Shown piece by piece: positions 31,582-39,995 of a stretch of 42,822 bases of DNA. Origin of the DNA: Mycolicibacterium peregrinum (GTDB lineage: Bacteria > Actinomycetota > Actinomycetes > Mycobacteriales > Mycobacteriaceae); contig NZ_LZSY01000145.1 in assembly GCF_001665625.1 (NCBI RefSeq), forward strand, positions 1 through 42,822, given 5' to 3'. Below the pieces are notes generated by a model that worked only from the letters and a program-made list of their open reading frames with translations, was not told the DNA's origin and did no database searches. The position numbers and the translations under genes are program-made. Every line of letters starts with the position of its first letter. The stretch's first letter is position 1.

Positions 31582-33498
31582 TCACGCCTCCTGCACTGTG
31601 AAGTCTGACCAGACGGGTTCGTTGATGGCGGACCGGTATTCGCTCAACCGCCACGGGCTGACGGTGTGGATCTCGCCGTCGGCATTCTTGAAATACGAGT
31701 GCTTGATGGAGGGCTGCGCCCACACGGTCTGCCGGATCGCTTCCTGCGAACGCCGGTGCCATTCCTTGGTCGGCTCGGGCAGAGGCTCCATGGTCCGCAG
31801 GCCCTCGGTGATCAGGTGCTCCAGGCACTGATTGATGTAGCGCATCTGGAGTTCGGAGTTCAGGATGAGGCTGCCGCCGTGGGCCAGGTGGGTTCCCGGG
31901 CCGTAGGTCATGAAGAAGTTCGGGAATCCCGGCACCGTGATGCCCCGGTAGGCGTACGGACGCTGTCCCCAGGCATCATGCAGGTCGATGTCGTCACGCC
32001 CGGTGACCTTCATCGGGAACAGCACGTCGGTGGCCCGAAAACCGGTGGCGTACACGATGATATCGACGTCGTACGTCTCGCCGTCGGTCGTGACGACCCC
32101 GCTCGGGGTGATGCGTTCGATCGGGGTGCGGATCAGGTCCACGTTGTCGCGTTTGAGGGCGCCCAGCCAGCTGCCATTGTCCTGCAGCGTGCGCTTACCG
32201 GTGGCCGGGTAGTCGGGCAGCACCTTGGCTAGCAGCCCTGCGTCGTCACCGACCTGGGTGGTGATCCAGTCGGTGAACATGATGCGGGCGATGGCGTTGA
32301 TCTCGCTGACCGCATTGCCGTGGTCGTCGTAGTCGGGATCCACCCGGGCGGCGTCCAGGCCCTTGTCGGCTCCGGGCCACAACAGCAGGAAGCGATACCA
32401 GCGGCCGTAGTACGGCAGGTGTTCCATGGCCCAGCGGACACCGTCGGCGACGGACTCGTGGTACATCGGGTTGGGGAACATCCACTGCGCGGTGCGCTGG
32501 AAGACCGTGAGGTGGGCGACCTTGTCGGCGATGGCGGGGGCGATCTGGAACCCGCTGGCGCCGGCGCCGATCAGCGCGACCCGCTTGCCGGTGACGTCGA
32601 CATCGTGGTTCCACGCCGCCGAGTGAAAGGCCGGTCCCGCAAAGGTTTCCGCGCCGGGGAACTCGGGGATCTGCGGCCGGTTGAGCTGACCGACGGCGGT
32701 GATGACGGCGTTGGCCCTTAGTGTCTCGGTGCCGGCGGCCGAGCGCACCGTGACGTTCCACATCCCGCCGTCCCATTCCGCGGACACCACTTCGGTGTTC
32801 CATCGGATGTTCGGCTCGAGGTCGTGGCGGTCCACCACGTCGCGGAAGTACTGGCGCAGTTCGTGCTGTTCGGCGAAGAAGTGATCCCAGTGGTTGCTGG
32901 GTTCGAAGCTGTAACAGTAGAAGTGGTTGGCCACGTCTACCCGGGCGCCGGGATAGCTGTTCTCCCACCAGGTTCCGCCCGGTCCGGCGTTCTTCTCCAC
33001 GATGGTGAAATCGATACCGGCCTGCTTGAGGCGTACCCCGGCCAGCACCCCGGACTCGCCGCAGCCGATCACGATGACGCTGAAGTCTTGCGTGCCCTGC
33101 AGTGGTGTGGGCCGCCGTGGGTCGACCCCTTCGAGGTCGAGCTCCTCGAGCATCAGCGGCAGGTTGTCCTCGTCGACCGGTTCACAGGCCGCCCAGTCCA
33201 GCATCTCCCGCACCAGTTCGGCGGGCAGCGGGTCGGGCACTGGGCAGCCGCGATCGCGGTAGTCGGCGATCACCGGTAGCGCCACCTCACGGGCCCGCGC
33301 TTTGTCCTCTTCGCTCATGAAGCCCTGGACCTCGTTGAGGAACAGGCCGGCCTGTTTGAACTCGCGGATGTACCGCGGGTCGCCGGTGATGTGCACGAGC
33401 GAGAGCAGCAGCGTCGGGATGCTGACCTGCTCCAATGCCGCCGCGATGTCGGCATCGGGGGTGGTGAACGGCTGGCCGACATGGAAACTCCGGGTCAC
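31582..33498 (-). CDS. Baeyer-Villiger flavin monooxygenase
   Basis: 638 residues from GTG 33498. Class B flavoprotein monooxygenase inserting oxygen next to a ketone with NADPH and O2. Seen: FAD motif GCGESG (145-150); the Baeyer-Villiger fingerprint FAGPAFHSAAW (286-296, F-x-G-x3-H-x3-W); and NADPH motif GAGASG (311-316). The first 135 residues form an N-terminal extension of the type in 4-hydroxyacetophenone monooxygenase. A complete promoter with a -10 8 nt before the GTG predicts a leaderless mRNA. It forms an operon with the alcohol dehydrogenase. Confidence 0.93.
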   Translation of the reverse strand: MTRSFHVGQPFTTPDADIAAALEQVSIPTLLLSLVHITGDPRYIREFKQAGLFLNEVQGFMSEEDKARAREVALPVIADYRDRGCPVPDPLPAELVREMLDWAACEPVDEDNLPLMLEELDLEGVDPRRPTPLQGTQDFSVIVIGCGESGVLAGVRLKQAGIDFTIVEKNAGPGGTWWENSYPGARVDVANHFYCYSFEPSNHWDHFFAEQHELRQYFRDVVDRHDLEPNIRWNTEVVSAEWDGGMWNVTVRSAAGTETLRANAVITAVGQLNRPQIPEFPGAETFAGPAFHSAAWNHDVDVTGKRVALIGAGASGFQIAPAIADKVAHLTVFQRTAQWMFPNPMYHESVADGVRWAMEHLPYYGRWYRFLLLWPGADKGLDAARVDPDYDDHGNAVSEINAIARIMFTDWITTQVGDDAGLLAKVLPDYPATGKRTLQDNGSWLGALKRDNVDLIRTPIERITPSGVVTTDGETYDVDIIVYATGFRATDVLFPMKVTGRDDIDLHDAWGQRPYAYRGITVPGFPNFFMTYGPGTHLAHGGSLILNSELQMRYINQCLEHLITEGLRTMEPLPEPTKEWHRRSQEAIRQTVWAQPSIKHSYFKNADGEIHTVSPWRLSEYRSAINEPVWSDFTVQEA

Positions 33499-33506
33499 GC
33501 GGCGTT

Positions 33507-33535
33507 ACGCTACTGCCCGTAGCGTTATGTGACAA
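33507..33535 (-). promoter_or_regulatory. Monooxygenase promoter and operator
   Basis: On the minus strand: -35 TTGTCA (33530-33535), a 17-nt spacer, -10 TAGCGT (33507-33512), then 8 nt to the GTG at 33498. The inverted repeat ACGCTAC-TGCCC-GTAGCGT (33507-33525, 7-bp perfect arms) covers the -10 and spacer, so a repressor probably controls this promoter. It differs from the boxes before the P450 gene. Confidence 0.75.
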
Positions 33536-33597
33536 GGGGTGGTTGAGGCGCGCACCCGTTGCGACAACCGGCGGTGCAGGCCGACAGCAGCGCGTAG

Positions 33598-33924
33598 CTA
33601 CTCGGTCAGGCGGCTGGGCGCGGCTTGCCGCCATGAGTCGAGCAGAATGTCGCGGAGTTCCTGCGAATCCTCCAGTTCAGCCAACCGGACCCGTACCCAC
33701 GCTGATGCGGCCTCGTGTTGGGGCACCCAGAACTTCTGCGGTTCGGCGGCAATCAATTCCTCGCGGTCAAATCGGGGGCAGCGCACGGCAAATGAGGTTT
33801 CGTCGTCGGGCACCGTAACGAACATCTTGCCCGCCACGTCGAAGGTCGGATGGCCCCAGCGCTCTTTCTCGGCGGTCTCTGGGAAAGAGAGCGCGATGCT
33901 GCGCACATCGTCAGCGTCGAGCAC
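33598..33924 (-). CDS. MmcQ/YjbR family protein
   Basis: 108 residues from GTG 33924 (GGAGG upstream). YjbR/CyaY-like double-wing fold: DVRSIALSFPETAEKERWGHPTFDVAGKMFVTV, then DREELIAAEPQKFWVPQHEAASAWVRVRLAEL. These small proteins are called DNA-binding from structure; their real role is poorly known. It stands alone between the monooxygenase promoter and the enoyl-CoA gene, and a link to the catabolic cluster is not evident. Confidence 0.85.
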   Translation of the reverse strand: MLDADDVRSIALSFPETAEKERWGHPTFDVAGKMFVTVPDDETSFAVRCPRFDREELIAAEPQKFWVPQHEAASAWVRVRLAELEDSQELRDILLDSWRQAAPSRLTE

Positions 33925-34045
33925 GGGTATCGGCCTCCGATCGAGCGGGGGGTATGCCGCTCAGGCAGCCTACCGAGGTGCTCCATCGCGCAACTGCGCT
34001 CTGTTGCTGGTCGGTGATTTGAAACCCGCAGTGCGGCTGCTGTCC

Positions 34046-34921
34046 CTAGCCGTCGACCCACTCCTCATAGAACGGCGGCATCTCGGAGGCCCGCCCGGTG
34101 AACTCTGGAGTGCGCTTGTCGAGGAAGGCTCGCACGCCGTCGTGGCCGTCGCCGATGCTCGTGTAGAACATGGCCAGTGAGTCGATCCGGTGTGCGTCGA
34201 CGGGGTGCGGCTCGGCGGAGTTGCGGTAGAGCATCTGCCGCATGAGGGCGACCGAGACCGGGGAGCGGTCACGGGTCCACGCGTCGGCGAGCGCCCGGGC
34301 TTCGGTGATCAAGGCGTCCGGTTCGTGGACGGCCTGGGCCAGTCCGATCTCGCGGGCCGTCTCTGCGGTGAGGATGTCAGAGCGGTAGACCAGGTCCAAA
34401 GCCGCTGGCATGCCGACGATTCGGGGGAGGAACCAGGTGGAACAGGCTTCCGGTGTGATTCCGAGCTTTCCGAAGACCAGCCCGAAGCGGGCCTTCGTCG
34501 ACATGAGCCGGGCATCCATGGCCAGCGTCATCGTCGCGCCGATTCCGACCGCGGCCCCGTTGATGGCAGCGATGACGGGCTTGCGGCAGGCGTAGATCGC
34601 CAGGGTGACTCGACCGCCGGTGTCGCGGACCCGGCGCAGTTCGGGATCGTCGAGGTCGGCCATGTCGGCCAGTGTTGGTGACTTCGACTCGTCGAGGCCG
34701 AACACGTTGCCTTCGCTCGACAGGTCCATGCCGGCACAGAATGCCCGGCCTTCGCCCGTCACGATGACGGCGCGCACGGTGTCATCGTCGTTGACCGTCA
34801 CAAAGGTGCGTTCCAACTCTTCGGCCATCTCGACGGTGAAGGCATTGAGGTTGTCGGGGCGGTCGAGGACGACGGTGAGGATGCCGTCGTCGAGCTCGTG
34901 CCGAATCGTTGTGTACTCCAC
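34046..34921 (-). CDS. Enoyl-CoA hydratase/isomerase family protein (isomerase-like)
   Basis: 291 residues from GTG 34921, chosen for AAGGAGC 5 nt upstream; a longer frame to 34999 has no site. Crotonase fold: oxyanion-hole segments GEGRAFCAGMDL and NGAAVGIGATMTLAMD. The two catalytic Glu of classical enoyl-CoA hydratase are not at their places. Instead GKLGITPEACSTWFLPRIVG resembles the SPEGCSS signature of delta3-delta2-enoyl-CoA isomerases. It may act on CoA esters derived from the cluster's substrate. The preceding TetR gene is 74 nt upstream on the same strand. Confidence 0.88.
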   Translation of the reverse strand: MEYTTIRHELDDGILTVVLDRPDNLNAFTVEMAEELERTFVTVNDDDTVRAVIVTGEGRAFCAGMDLSSEGNVFGLDESKSPTLADMADLDDPELRRVRDTGGRVTLAIYACRKPVIAAINGAAVGIGATMTLAMDARLMSTKARFGLVFGKLGITPEACSTWFLPRIVGMPAALDLVYRSDILTAETAREIGLAQAVHEPDALITEARALADAWTRDRSPVSVALMRQMLYRNSAEPHPVDAHRIDSLAMFYTSIGDGHDGVRAFLDKRTPEFTGRASEMPPFYEEWVDG

Positions 34922-34995
34922 AGGTGCTCCTTCGCGGGTGAGTTGGTACTCAGCTTGCCCAAGGGGGATTCTGGCGGCAACGGAGGAAACGGCAG

Positions 34996-35592
34996 TCACC
35001 CGCAGGCGAGCGGTCCCGGTGCGTGTCGTGGTGGTCGCAGATCGAGTGTGCGTCGGCTCGCCGTGACCAGTTGGCCGTAGAGCTCACCGTCGTCGAGACC
35101 GGCGAATTCCACCCCGACGGCCGCCGAGATGCCGGCCATGACGATGGCCGCGCGGACCTGGCCGGCCACGCCAGGCTCCGCACCGGCGAGCAGATCGGCT
35201 TGTCGTTTCACGATCGCGCGCCATTGCGGTTGCCCTCGGAGGAGTTCGGTGACCCCGGGGTCGCCGGTGAGGATAGGAAACAGGTCGCGGTGCGACACCG
35301 CGAGGGAAATGTAGCCGGTGAGCATCGATTCGGCTTGGGCACGGCTCCCGCGCTGGGTTTCGGCGGTTTCCACGAGTGCGGCAAGCTCGTTGACGACGGG
35401 CTCCATGATGGCGGTCAGCAGCTCATCGCGAGTGCGGAAATGGTGGTAGATCGCCGATTTCGTCAGACCTAGCTCGTCGGAGATCATCTGCAGCGAGGTG
35501 CCGGCGACGCTGTGCCGCCGGAACAGTTCGATGGCGGCCTCGATCAACTTCTGCCGGGTCGTGCCGCCGGCGCCGGACGCGGAACCGCTCAC
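34996..35592 (-). CDS. TetR family regulator of the P450 cluster
   Basis: 198 residues, GTG start at 35592. The N-terminal helix-turn-helix is at about 18-52 (AIELFRRHSVAGTSLQMISDELGLTKSAIYHHFRTRDELL). The ligand domain resembles those of TetR regulators of lipid or terpenoid catabolism. It is divergent from the P450 operon, and the 156-nt region between them carries the phased boxes described separately, so it is the likely binder. The downstream isomerase may be co-transcribed. Confidence 0.88.
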   Translation of the reverse strand: MSGSASGAGGTTRQKLIEAAIELFRRHSVAGTSLQMISDELGLTKSAIYHHFRTRDELLTAIMEPVVNELAALVETAETQRGSRAQAESMLTGYISLAVSHRDLFPILTGDPGVTELLRGQPQWRAIVKRQADLLAGAEPGVAGQVRAAIVMAGISAAVGVEFAGLDDGELYGQLVTASRRTLDLRPPRHAPGPLACG

Positions 35593-35633
35593 CGCACCGA
35601 CCTAAATGTAGCTTTCCTAACAAAATCGCCCTG

Positions 35634-35719
35634 CCTGACCATTCGTACAGTATATGCCTGTACGATTGGTCAGGAACCAGCTGTACGTTTGGTCAGTATT
35701 TCTGCGCCAAGCTGGTCAG
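35634..35719. promoter_or_regulatory. Phased TetR-type box array between regulator and P450
   Basis: Three 16-bp boxes: CTGACCATTCGTACAG (35635-35650, inverted), CTGTACGATTGGTCAG (35658-35673) and CTGTACGTTTGGTCAG (35681-35696). Starts are exactly 23 bp apart. A half-box TGGTCAG (35713-35719) keeps the same phase relative to box 3. Boxes 1 and 2 together form an inverted repeat with 17-bp arms (one mismatch) around 7 nt. The 23-bp step, near two helical turns, puts the sites on almost the same DNA face, suggesting cooperative binding. Confidence 0.85.
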
Positions 35720-35723
35720 CTTG
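35708..35723. repeat. Short perfect inverted repeat before the P450 gene
   Basis: CAAGCTG-GT-CAGCTTG, 7-bp arms, overlapping the fourth half-box. In the mRNA it could form a tight hairpin about 14 nt before the GAGGAGAAC ribosome site. Confidence 0.55.
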
Positions 35724-35748
35724 CCTCAGCCCAGTCGAGGAGAACACC

Positions 35749-37089
35749 ATGCCGTTGAACACCGCACCGCAGCAGACTTCGTCCACCGATACGTCCCCGC
35801 TCCAGGGCGTCGATTTCTTCCACGACGCCGCGTTGGTCGCGGATCCCTACCCGATCCTTGAGCGCATGCGGACGGCCAGTCCCGTGCTCCGCGAGCCGTC
35901 GCAGAACGTGGTGATCGTCACCGGCTACGACGAAGCGTTGGCGGTCGTGAGCGACCACGACTCCTTCTCGTCGTGCAATACCGTCACCGGCCCGACCCCT
36001 GGGTTCCCGGTGACGCTGGAGGGGCGCGATGAGGCGGAAGTCCGGGCGCTGATCGAGGCTCACCGTGACGAACTGCCGTTCAGTGACCAACTCCCGTCGT
36101 TCGACCCGCCAAAACACACCGCGCACCGCTCGCTGCTGAGCCGCCTGATCACCCCCAAACGCCTGAAGGAAAACGAGGCGTTCATGTGGCGCCTTGCCGA
36201 TCAGGTGCTGCAGCCGTACGTCGCCGGCGGTGGAGGCGAGTTCCTCGGCGCTGTCGCCAATCCCTTCGCGCTGTTGGTCATTGCGGATCTCCTCGGTGTT
36301 CCCGAGGCGGACCGTCCCGAGCTCACCGAACGGCTGACCGGGGACAACTCGCTGGGCAGTACGGACGACACGGTGATGACGCACGCGCCGCTGGAATTCC
36401 TCTACCACCGTTTCGCCGACTACATCTCGGAGCGGCGCCGCGAACCTCGCGGTGACGTCATGACCGAGATGGCGCACGCGACGTTCCCGGATGGGTCGAC
36501 CCCGGAGGTCATGGATGTGGTGCGGGTGGCGGCCAATCTCTTCTCGGCCGGTCAGGAGACCACGGTCCGACTGCTGTCCTCGGCATTGAAGATCCTGGCC
36601 GAGAATCCCGAACTCCAAGAGCAGCTGCGCCGTACCCCCGACCAGGTCCCGAACTTCGTCGAAGAGGCGCTGCGCTTCGAGAGCCCGATCCGCGGGGATT
36701 TCCGGCTCGCCCGTGCCACCACGACCGTCGGCGGTGTAGAGATCCCCGCAGGCACTGTGGTGATGGTGCACTACGGTGCAGCCAACCGAGATCCGCGCCA
36801 GTTCGACAACCCTGACGTCTTCGACCTCGACCGGCACAACGCCCGCCGGCACATCGCCTTCGGCCGCGGTGTCCACAGCTGCGTCGGCGCACCACTGGCC
36901 CGGGCCGAGGCAAAAGTGGTGATCCAGCGGCTGCTGGAAAGCACCGGTGCGATCGAGATCGACGAGGCCCGGCACGGCGCCGCCCACGCGCGACGCTACG
37001 ACTATGTGCCGACCTACATCCTGCGAGGTCTCACCGATCTGCACCTCAACCTGACCCCGGCCGCGGACACGACAAAGGCGTCCCGATGA
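35749..37089 (+). CDS. Cytochrome P450
   Basis: 446 residues from ATG 35749, with GAGGAGAAC upstream. Seen: the I-helix oxygen-activation motif SAGQETT (near 267), ExxR in EEALRFE, the meander VGGVEIPAGTVVMVHYGAANRDP, and the heme loop FGRGVHSCVGAPLARAE with ligand C378. A soluble bacterial class I P450 that needs ferredoxin and a reductase. The ferredoxin gene overlaps its stop; no reductase is present in the window. The CYP family was not assigned. Context with Baeyer-Villiger monooxygenase, dehydrogenases and an enoyl-CoA isomerase suggests hydroxylation of a hydrophobic carbon source. Confidence 0.95.
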   Translation: MPLNTAPQQTSSTDTSPLQGVDFFHDAALVADPYPILERMRTASPVLREPSQNVVIVTGYDEALAVVSDHDSFSSCNTVTGPTPGFPVTLEGRDEAEVRALIEAHRDELPFSDQLPSFDPPKHTAHRSLLSRLITPKRLKENEAFMWRLADQVLQPYVAGGGGEFLGAVANPFALLVIADLLGVPEADRPELTERLTGDNSLGSTDDTVMTHAPLEFLYHRFADYISERRREPRGDVMTEMAHATFPDGSTPEVMDVVRVAANLFSAGQETTVRLLSSALKILAENPELQEQLRRTPDQVPNFVEEALRFESPIRGDFRLARATTTVGGVEIPAGTVVMVHYGAANRDPRQFDNPDVFDLDRHNARRHIAFGRGVHSCVGAPLARAEAKVVIQRLLESTGAIEIDEARHGAAHARRYDYVPTYILRGLTDLHLNLTPAADTTKASR

Positions 37090-37271
37090 AAGTCGTCGTC
37101 GATGACGATCTGTGCCGCGGACACGGCGTGTGCGCGGCCCTGTGTCCGCAGGTGTTCACGCTGACCGACGGCGGCTACGCCGAGGCCATCGACACCGACA
37201 TCCCTCCCGAGCTCGAAGGCGCCGTCGCCGAAGCGGTCGACGGCTGCCCGGAGCGGGCCATCCGTATCTAG
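37086..37271 (+). CDS. P450-partner [3Fe-4S] ferredoxin
   Basis: 61 residues. C10-x2-H13-x2-C16-x3-C20-P with a distal C54-P (GCPERAI). His at 13 replaces the cysteine of a [4Fe-4S] cluster, as in mycobacterial ferredoxins that partner P450s, so [3Fe-4S] is expected. ATG overlaps the P450 stop (ATGA). It delivers electrons to the P450. Confidence 0.95.
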   Translation: MKVVVDDDLCRGHGVCAALCPQVFTLTDGGYAEAIDTDIPPELEGAVAEAVDGCPERAIRI

Positions 37272-37296
37272 CTCATTAGTCAAGGAAAGAGTAATC

Positions 37297-38151
37297 ATGT
37301 CAACAGATTTCGAGCGTCCCGGCCGCACCGTGTTCGATCTGACCGGCAAGGTGGTTGTCGTCGTGGGCGGCGGGCAGATGCCCGGTCCCAAGATCGGCAA
37401 CGGCCGCGCCACCGCCATCGTGGCCGCGCGCCACGGCGCCGAGGTGGTGGTCGTCGACCGCAATCTCGCTGCCGCACAGGAGACGGTGAACATGATCACC
37501 GCAGAGAAGGGCAAGGCGTACGCGGTCCAGGCCGACGTCGCCGAAAAGGACGACTGCCAGCGCATCTTCGACACCGCGATGCAGAACAGCGGCCGCGTGG
37601 ACGGGATGGTCTACAGCGTGGCGATCAATCCGCCCTTCGACCGGGTGAACAACTCGATGAGCGCCGACGACTTCAACCATGGCATCAACGTGAACATGCT
37701 GGGCTGCTACTACTGCAATCTCTTTGCCGCACAATGCATGGAGAAGAACGAGGGCGGTTCAACCGGCAGCATCATCAATATCTCGTCCATCGCCAGCATC
37801 AAGAACGAAGTCGGACTCAACATCGGGATCATGCCCTACGCGCTGGGCAAGTGCGGGTTGAACTACATCACGGAACTGACCGCCGCACAGTTCGCCGCCG
37901 CAGGCATCCGCGCCAACACGCTGATGCTCGGCCCGATCGACTCGACGCTGGGCAACACCGATTCCCAGTCGCTGTTCGGGTTCGAGCCCGATGAGGTCGA
38001 CGAAGCCTACGCCGAAGTGGTGAAGCTGAAGATGGGCCGGGCCAGTGCCTGGGAGACCGGTTATACGGCGCTGTATCTGCTGGCCGACGAGTCCCGGTTC
38101 ATGACCGGACAGCAGATCCGGTTGGACGGCGGTGCCACTCTCGTGCGCTGA
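37297..38151 (+). CDS. Short-chain dehydrogenase/reductase
   Basis: 284 residues from ATG 37297, with AAGGAAAGAG upstream. Rossmann dehydrogenase with S163/S164, Y181 and K185 (YALGK) as the catalytic set and D54 for NAD(H). The glycine motif is stretched (VVVGGGQMPGPKIGNGRA, about 21-38), longer than the usual TGxxxGxG. The end, MTGQQIRLDGGATLVR, is typical. It lies 25 nt after the ferredoxin in the P450 operon and may oxidise the hydroxylated product to a ketone. Confidence 0.92.
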   Translation: MSTDFERPGRTVFDLTGKVVVVVGGGQMPGPKIGNGRATAIVAARHGAEVVVVDRNLAAAQETVNMITAEKGKAYAVQADVAEKDDCQRIFDTAMQNSGRVDGMVYSVAINPPFDRVNNSMSADDFNHGINVNMLGCYYCNLFAAQCMEKNEGGSTGSIINISSIASIKNEVGLNIGIMPYALGKCGLNYITELTAAQFAAAGIRANTLMLGPIDSTLGNTDSQSLFGFEPDEVDEAYAEVVKLKMGRASAWETGYTALYLLADESRFMTGQQIRLDGGATLVR

Positions 38152-38169
38152 GACTTGATGCCGCCGGTT

Positions 38170-38418
38170 TCAGGACTTTGGGTGCGCGGTCGGGGTCTGA
38201 GTCGACTCCCACTTGGACTCCAAGGACCGCGTGACCGGTGTTCCGGCGGCCACCTCCCGCTGGAACATCTCGCCGTCGTCCACCTCGAAGGTGACCAAGA
38301 AGCCCGATTCGGTCGGTTCCTTGTGGACCACCTTGCAGGCCGGTTCACCGCCACCGAGAGTGATGATGTCACCGGGGGCGACGTCGTCGATGCGGTTGCC
38401 GGTGTTGGGTTCAGACAT
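38170..38418 (-). CDS. Small conserved protein of unknown function
   Basis: 82 residues from ATG 38418. Acidic and beta-rich: DVAPGDIITLGGGEPACKVVHKEPTESGFLVTFEVDDGEMFQREVAAGTPV. The pattern resembles a small SH3-like or OB-like barrel that binds a partner. It has a single Cys and no signal peptide. No ribosome site is evident. Convergent with the SDR gene and divergent from the amidase. An upstream frame extension is Arg-rich and looks non-coding. Confidence 0.7.
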   Translation of the reverse strand: MSEPNTGNRIDDVAPGDIITLGGGEPACKVVHKEPTESGFLVTFEVDDGEMFQREVAAGTPVTRSLESKWESTQTPTAHPKS

Positions 38419-38504
38419 GCTTTGTTGGTAGCCATTTTGAGCTGTCGTCAAACGGTGCCCCCGTCGTCGCCGGCGGTAACTCACCGCACGACGCCGGCGC
38501 AGTC

Positions 38505-38510
38505 TAGGTT
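38505..38510 (+). promoter_or_regulatory. Amidase -10 element (leaderless start)
   Basis: TAGGTT lies 6 nt before the GTG at 38517. No ribosome site or clear -35 was seen. An out-of-frame ATG at 38512 lies between the two. Confidence 0.45.
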
Positions 38511-38516
38511 CATGGG

Positions 38517-39986
38517 GTGGACTTTGACGAGTACCGGGCACACGACGCCACATCTCTGGCGAAATTGGTTGCTGAAAAGCAGGTTTCGGCGGCTGAGCTG
38601 CTCGCGACCGCTCAGCAGCGCGCGGCGGCGGTCAACCCGAAGATCAACGCGATCGTGCGCGACGTTCCGGCAGCGCCGACGGACGATCTGACCGGGCCTT
38701 TCGCCGGGGTGCCCTTTCTGATCAAGGATCTTGCGCAGGACTACGCGGGCTTGCCCACCTCGGCCGGTTCACGTGCGCTGATGTCGCTGAACGTCCCCGA
38801 GCACGCCACTGTCGTCCAGCGCTGGATCGACGCGGGCCTGGTCATCTTCGGCAAGACCAACACACCGGAGTTCGGCGCGAAGGGAATCACCGAGCCCGAC
38901 GCGTGGGGGCCGGCCCGCAATCCGTGGGATCTGACAAGGTCGCCGGGCGGTAGTTCGGGAGGGTCGGCAGCGGCCGTTGCCGCCGGCATCGTGCCCTGCG
39001 CCGGTGCCAACGACGGCGGCGGATCGATCCGCATTCCGGCGGCCAGCTGTGGTCTCGTCGGGCTGAAACCGGGCCGCGGGCTCACACCGTCGGGTCCGGT
39101 AGTCGGAGAATCCATGCACGGCGCGGCAGTTCAAGGCGTCGTATCACGGACGGTGCGCGACACCGCGACGATGCTCGATGTCCTCAGCGGCGGGGAAGCC
39201 TTCGGGCCGTACGTGCCGAGTCTGCCGGCCGAGTCGTTCACATCCTGCGTGGGGGCGGATCCCGGGAAACTGCGTATCGGGCTTCGGGTGCCCACGGCGA
39301 TCAATCCCGCGCCACACCGCGAGGCGTTCGCAGCCGTCGAGGCAACTGCTGCCGCGCTCACCGAGCTTGGCCACCATGTCGAGGAACTTCCTCAAGCGCC
39401 CTTCGACGACGCCGCGCTTGCCCGCGACTTCCTGCTGACCTGGTTCGTCTACAGCGCGTGGGAGCTCGCCGAGGCCAAACGGCTGACCGGCGCGGGCGAC
39501 GACGCGTTTGAACGTGACACGCTCATCATGGCGGCGATCGGCCGCGCCACGAGCAGCGTCGACTATCTGGATGCGGTGCAGCGTCGCCAGGAACACACTC
39601 TGCGGCTGAGCACGTTCTTCGAGTCGTACGACCTGCTGTTGACGCCCTCCCTGGCAACCCTGCCGCCGCGGATCGGTGAGTTCGATCTGCCGGTCGTGCT
39701 GCAACATGCGGCGGACGCATTGATCAAGACACGTACCGCAAGCCTGTTGCGCTACACCAAGATCGTCGATGACATGGTGGACAAGAACCTCGGCTGGGTG
39801 CCCTACACGCAACTGGCGAACATCACCGGCCGCCCGGCGATCTCGTTGCCCCTGCACTGGACCGCGGAAGGTCTGCCGCTCGGTGTCCAGTTCGTCGCAC
39901 CGCTTGCCGGTGAATCGCTGCTGCTCAGGTTGGCGGCTCAGCTCGAGCAGGCAATGCCCTGGGCCGGTCGCCTCGCGCCGATCTGA
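38517..39986 (+). CDS. Amidase signature family enzyme
   Basis: 489 residues from GTG 38517. Hydrolyses carboxamides by a Ser-cisSer-Lys triad: K70 (PFLIKDLA), S147 in GGSSGGSAAAVAAG and nucleophile S170 in GGGSIRIPAASCGLVGLKP. All three are intact. The rest (LLTPSLATLPPRIGEFD; ANITGRPAISLPL; PLGVQFVAPLAGE) is typical. Substrate unknown; aliphatic amides, aryl amides and 6-aminohexanoate-type oligomers are all within the family. It is not obviously linked to the P450 cluster. It ends 9 nt before the convergent DUF1906 gene. Confidence 0.92.
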   Translation: MDFDEYRAHDATSLAKLVAEKQVSAAELLATAQQRAAAVNPKINAIVRDVPAAPTDDLTGPFAGVPFLIKDLAQDYAGLPTSAGSRALMSLNVPEHATVVQRWIDAGLVIFGKTNTPEFGAKGITEPDAWGPARNPWDLTRSPGGSSGGSAAAVAAGIVPCAGANDGGGSIRIPAASCGLVGLKPGRGLTPSGPVVGESMHGAAVQGVVSRTVRDTATMLDVLSGGEAFGPYVPSLPAESFTSCVGADPGKLRIGLRVPTAINPAPHREAFAAVEATAAALTELGHHVEELPQAPFDDAALARDFLLTWFVYSAWELAEAKRLTGAGDDAFERDTLIMAAIGRATSSVDYLDAVQRRQEHTLRLSTFFESYDLLLTPSLATLPPRIGEFDLPVVLQHAADALIKTRTASLLRYTKIVDDMVDKNLGWVPYTQLANITGRPAISLPLHWTAEGLPLGVQFVAPLAGESLLLRLAAQLEQAMPWAGRLAPI

Positions 39987-39995
39987 GCTGCGACG

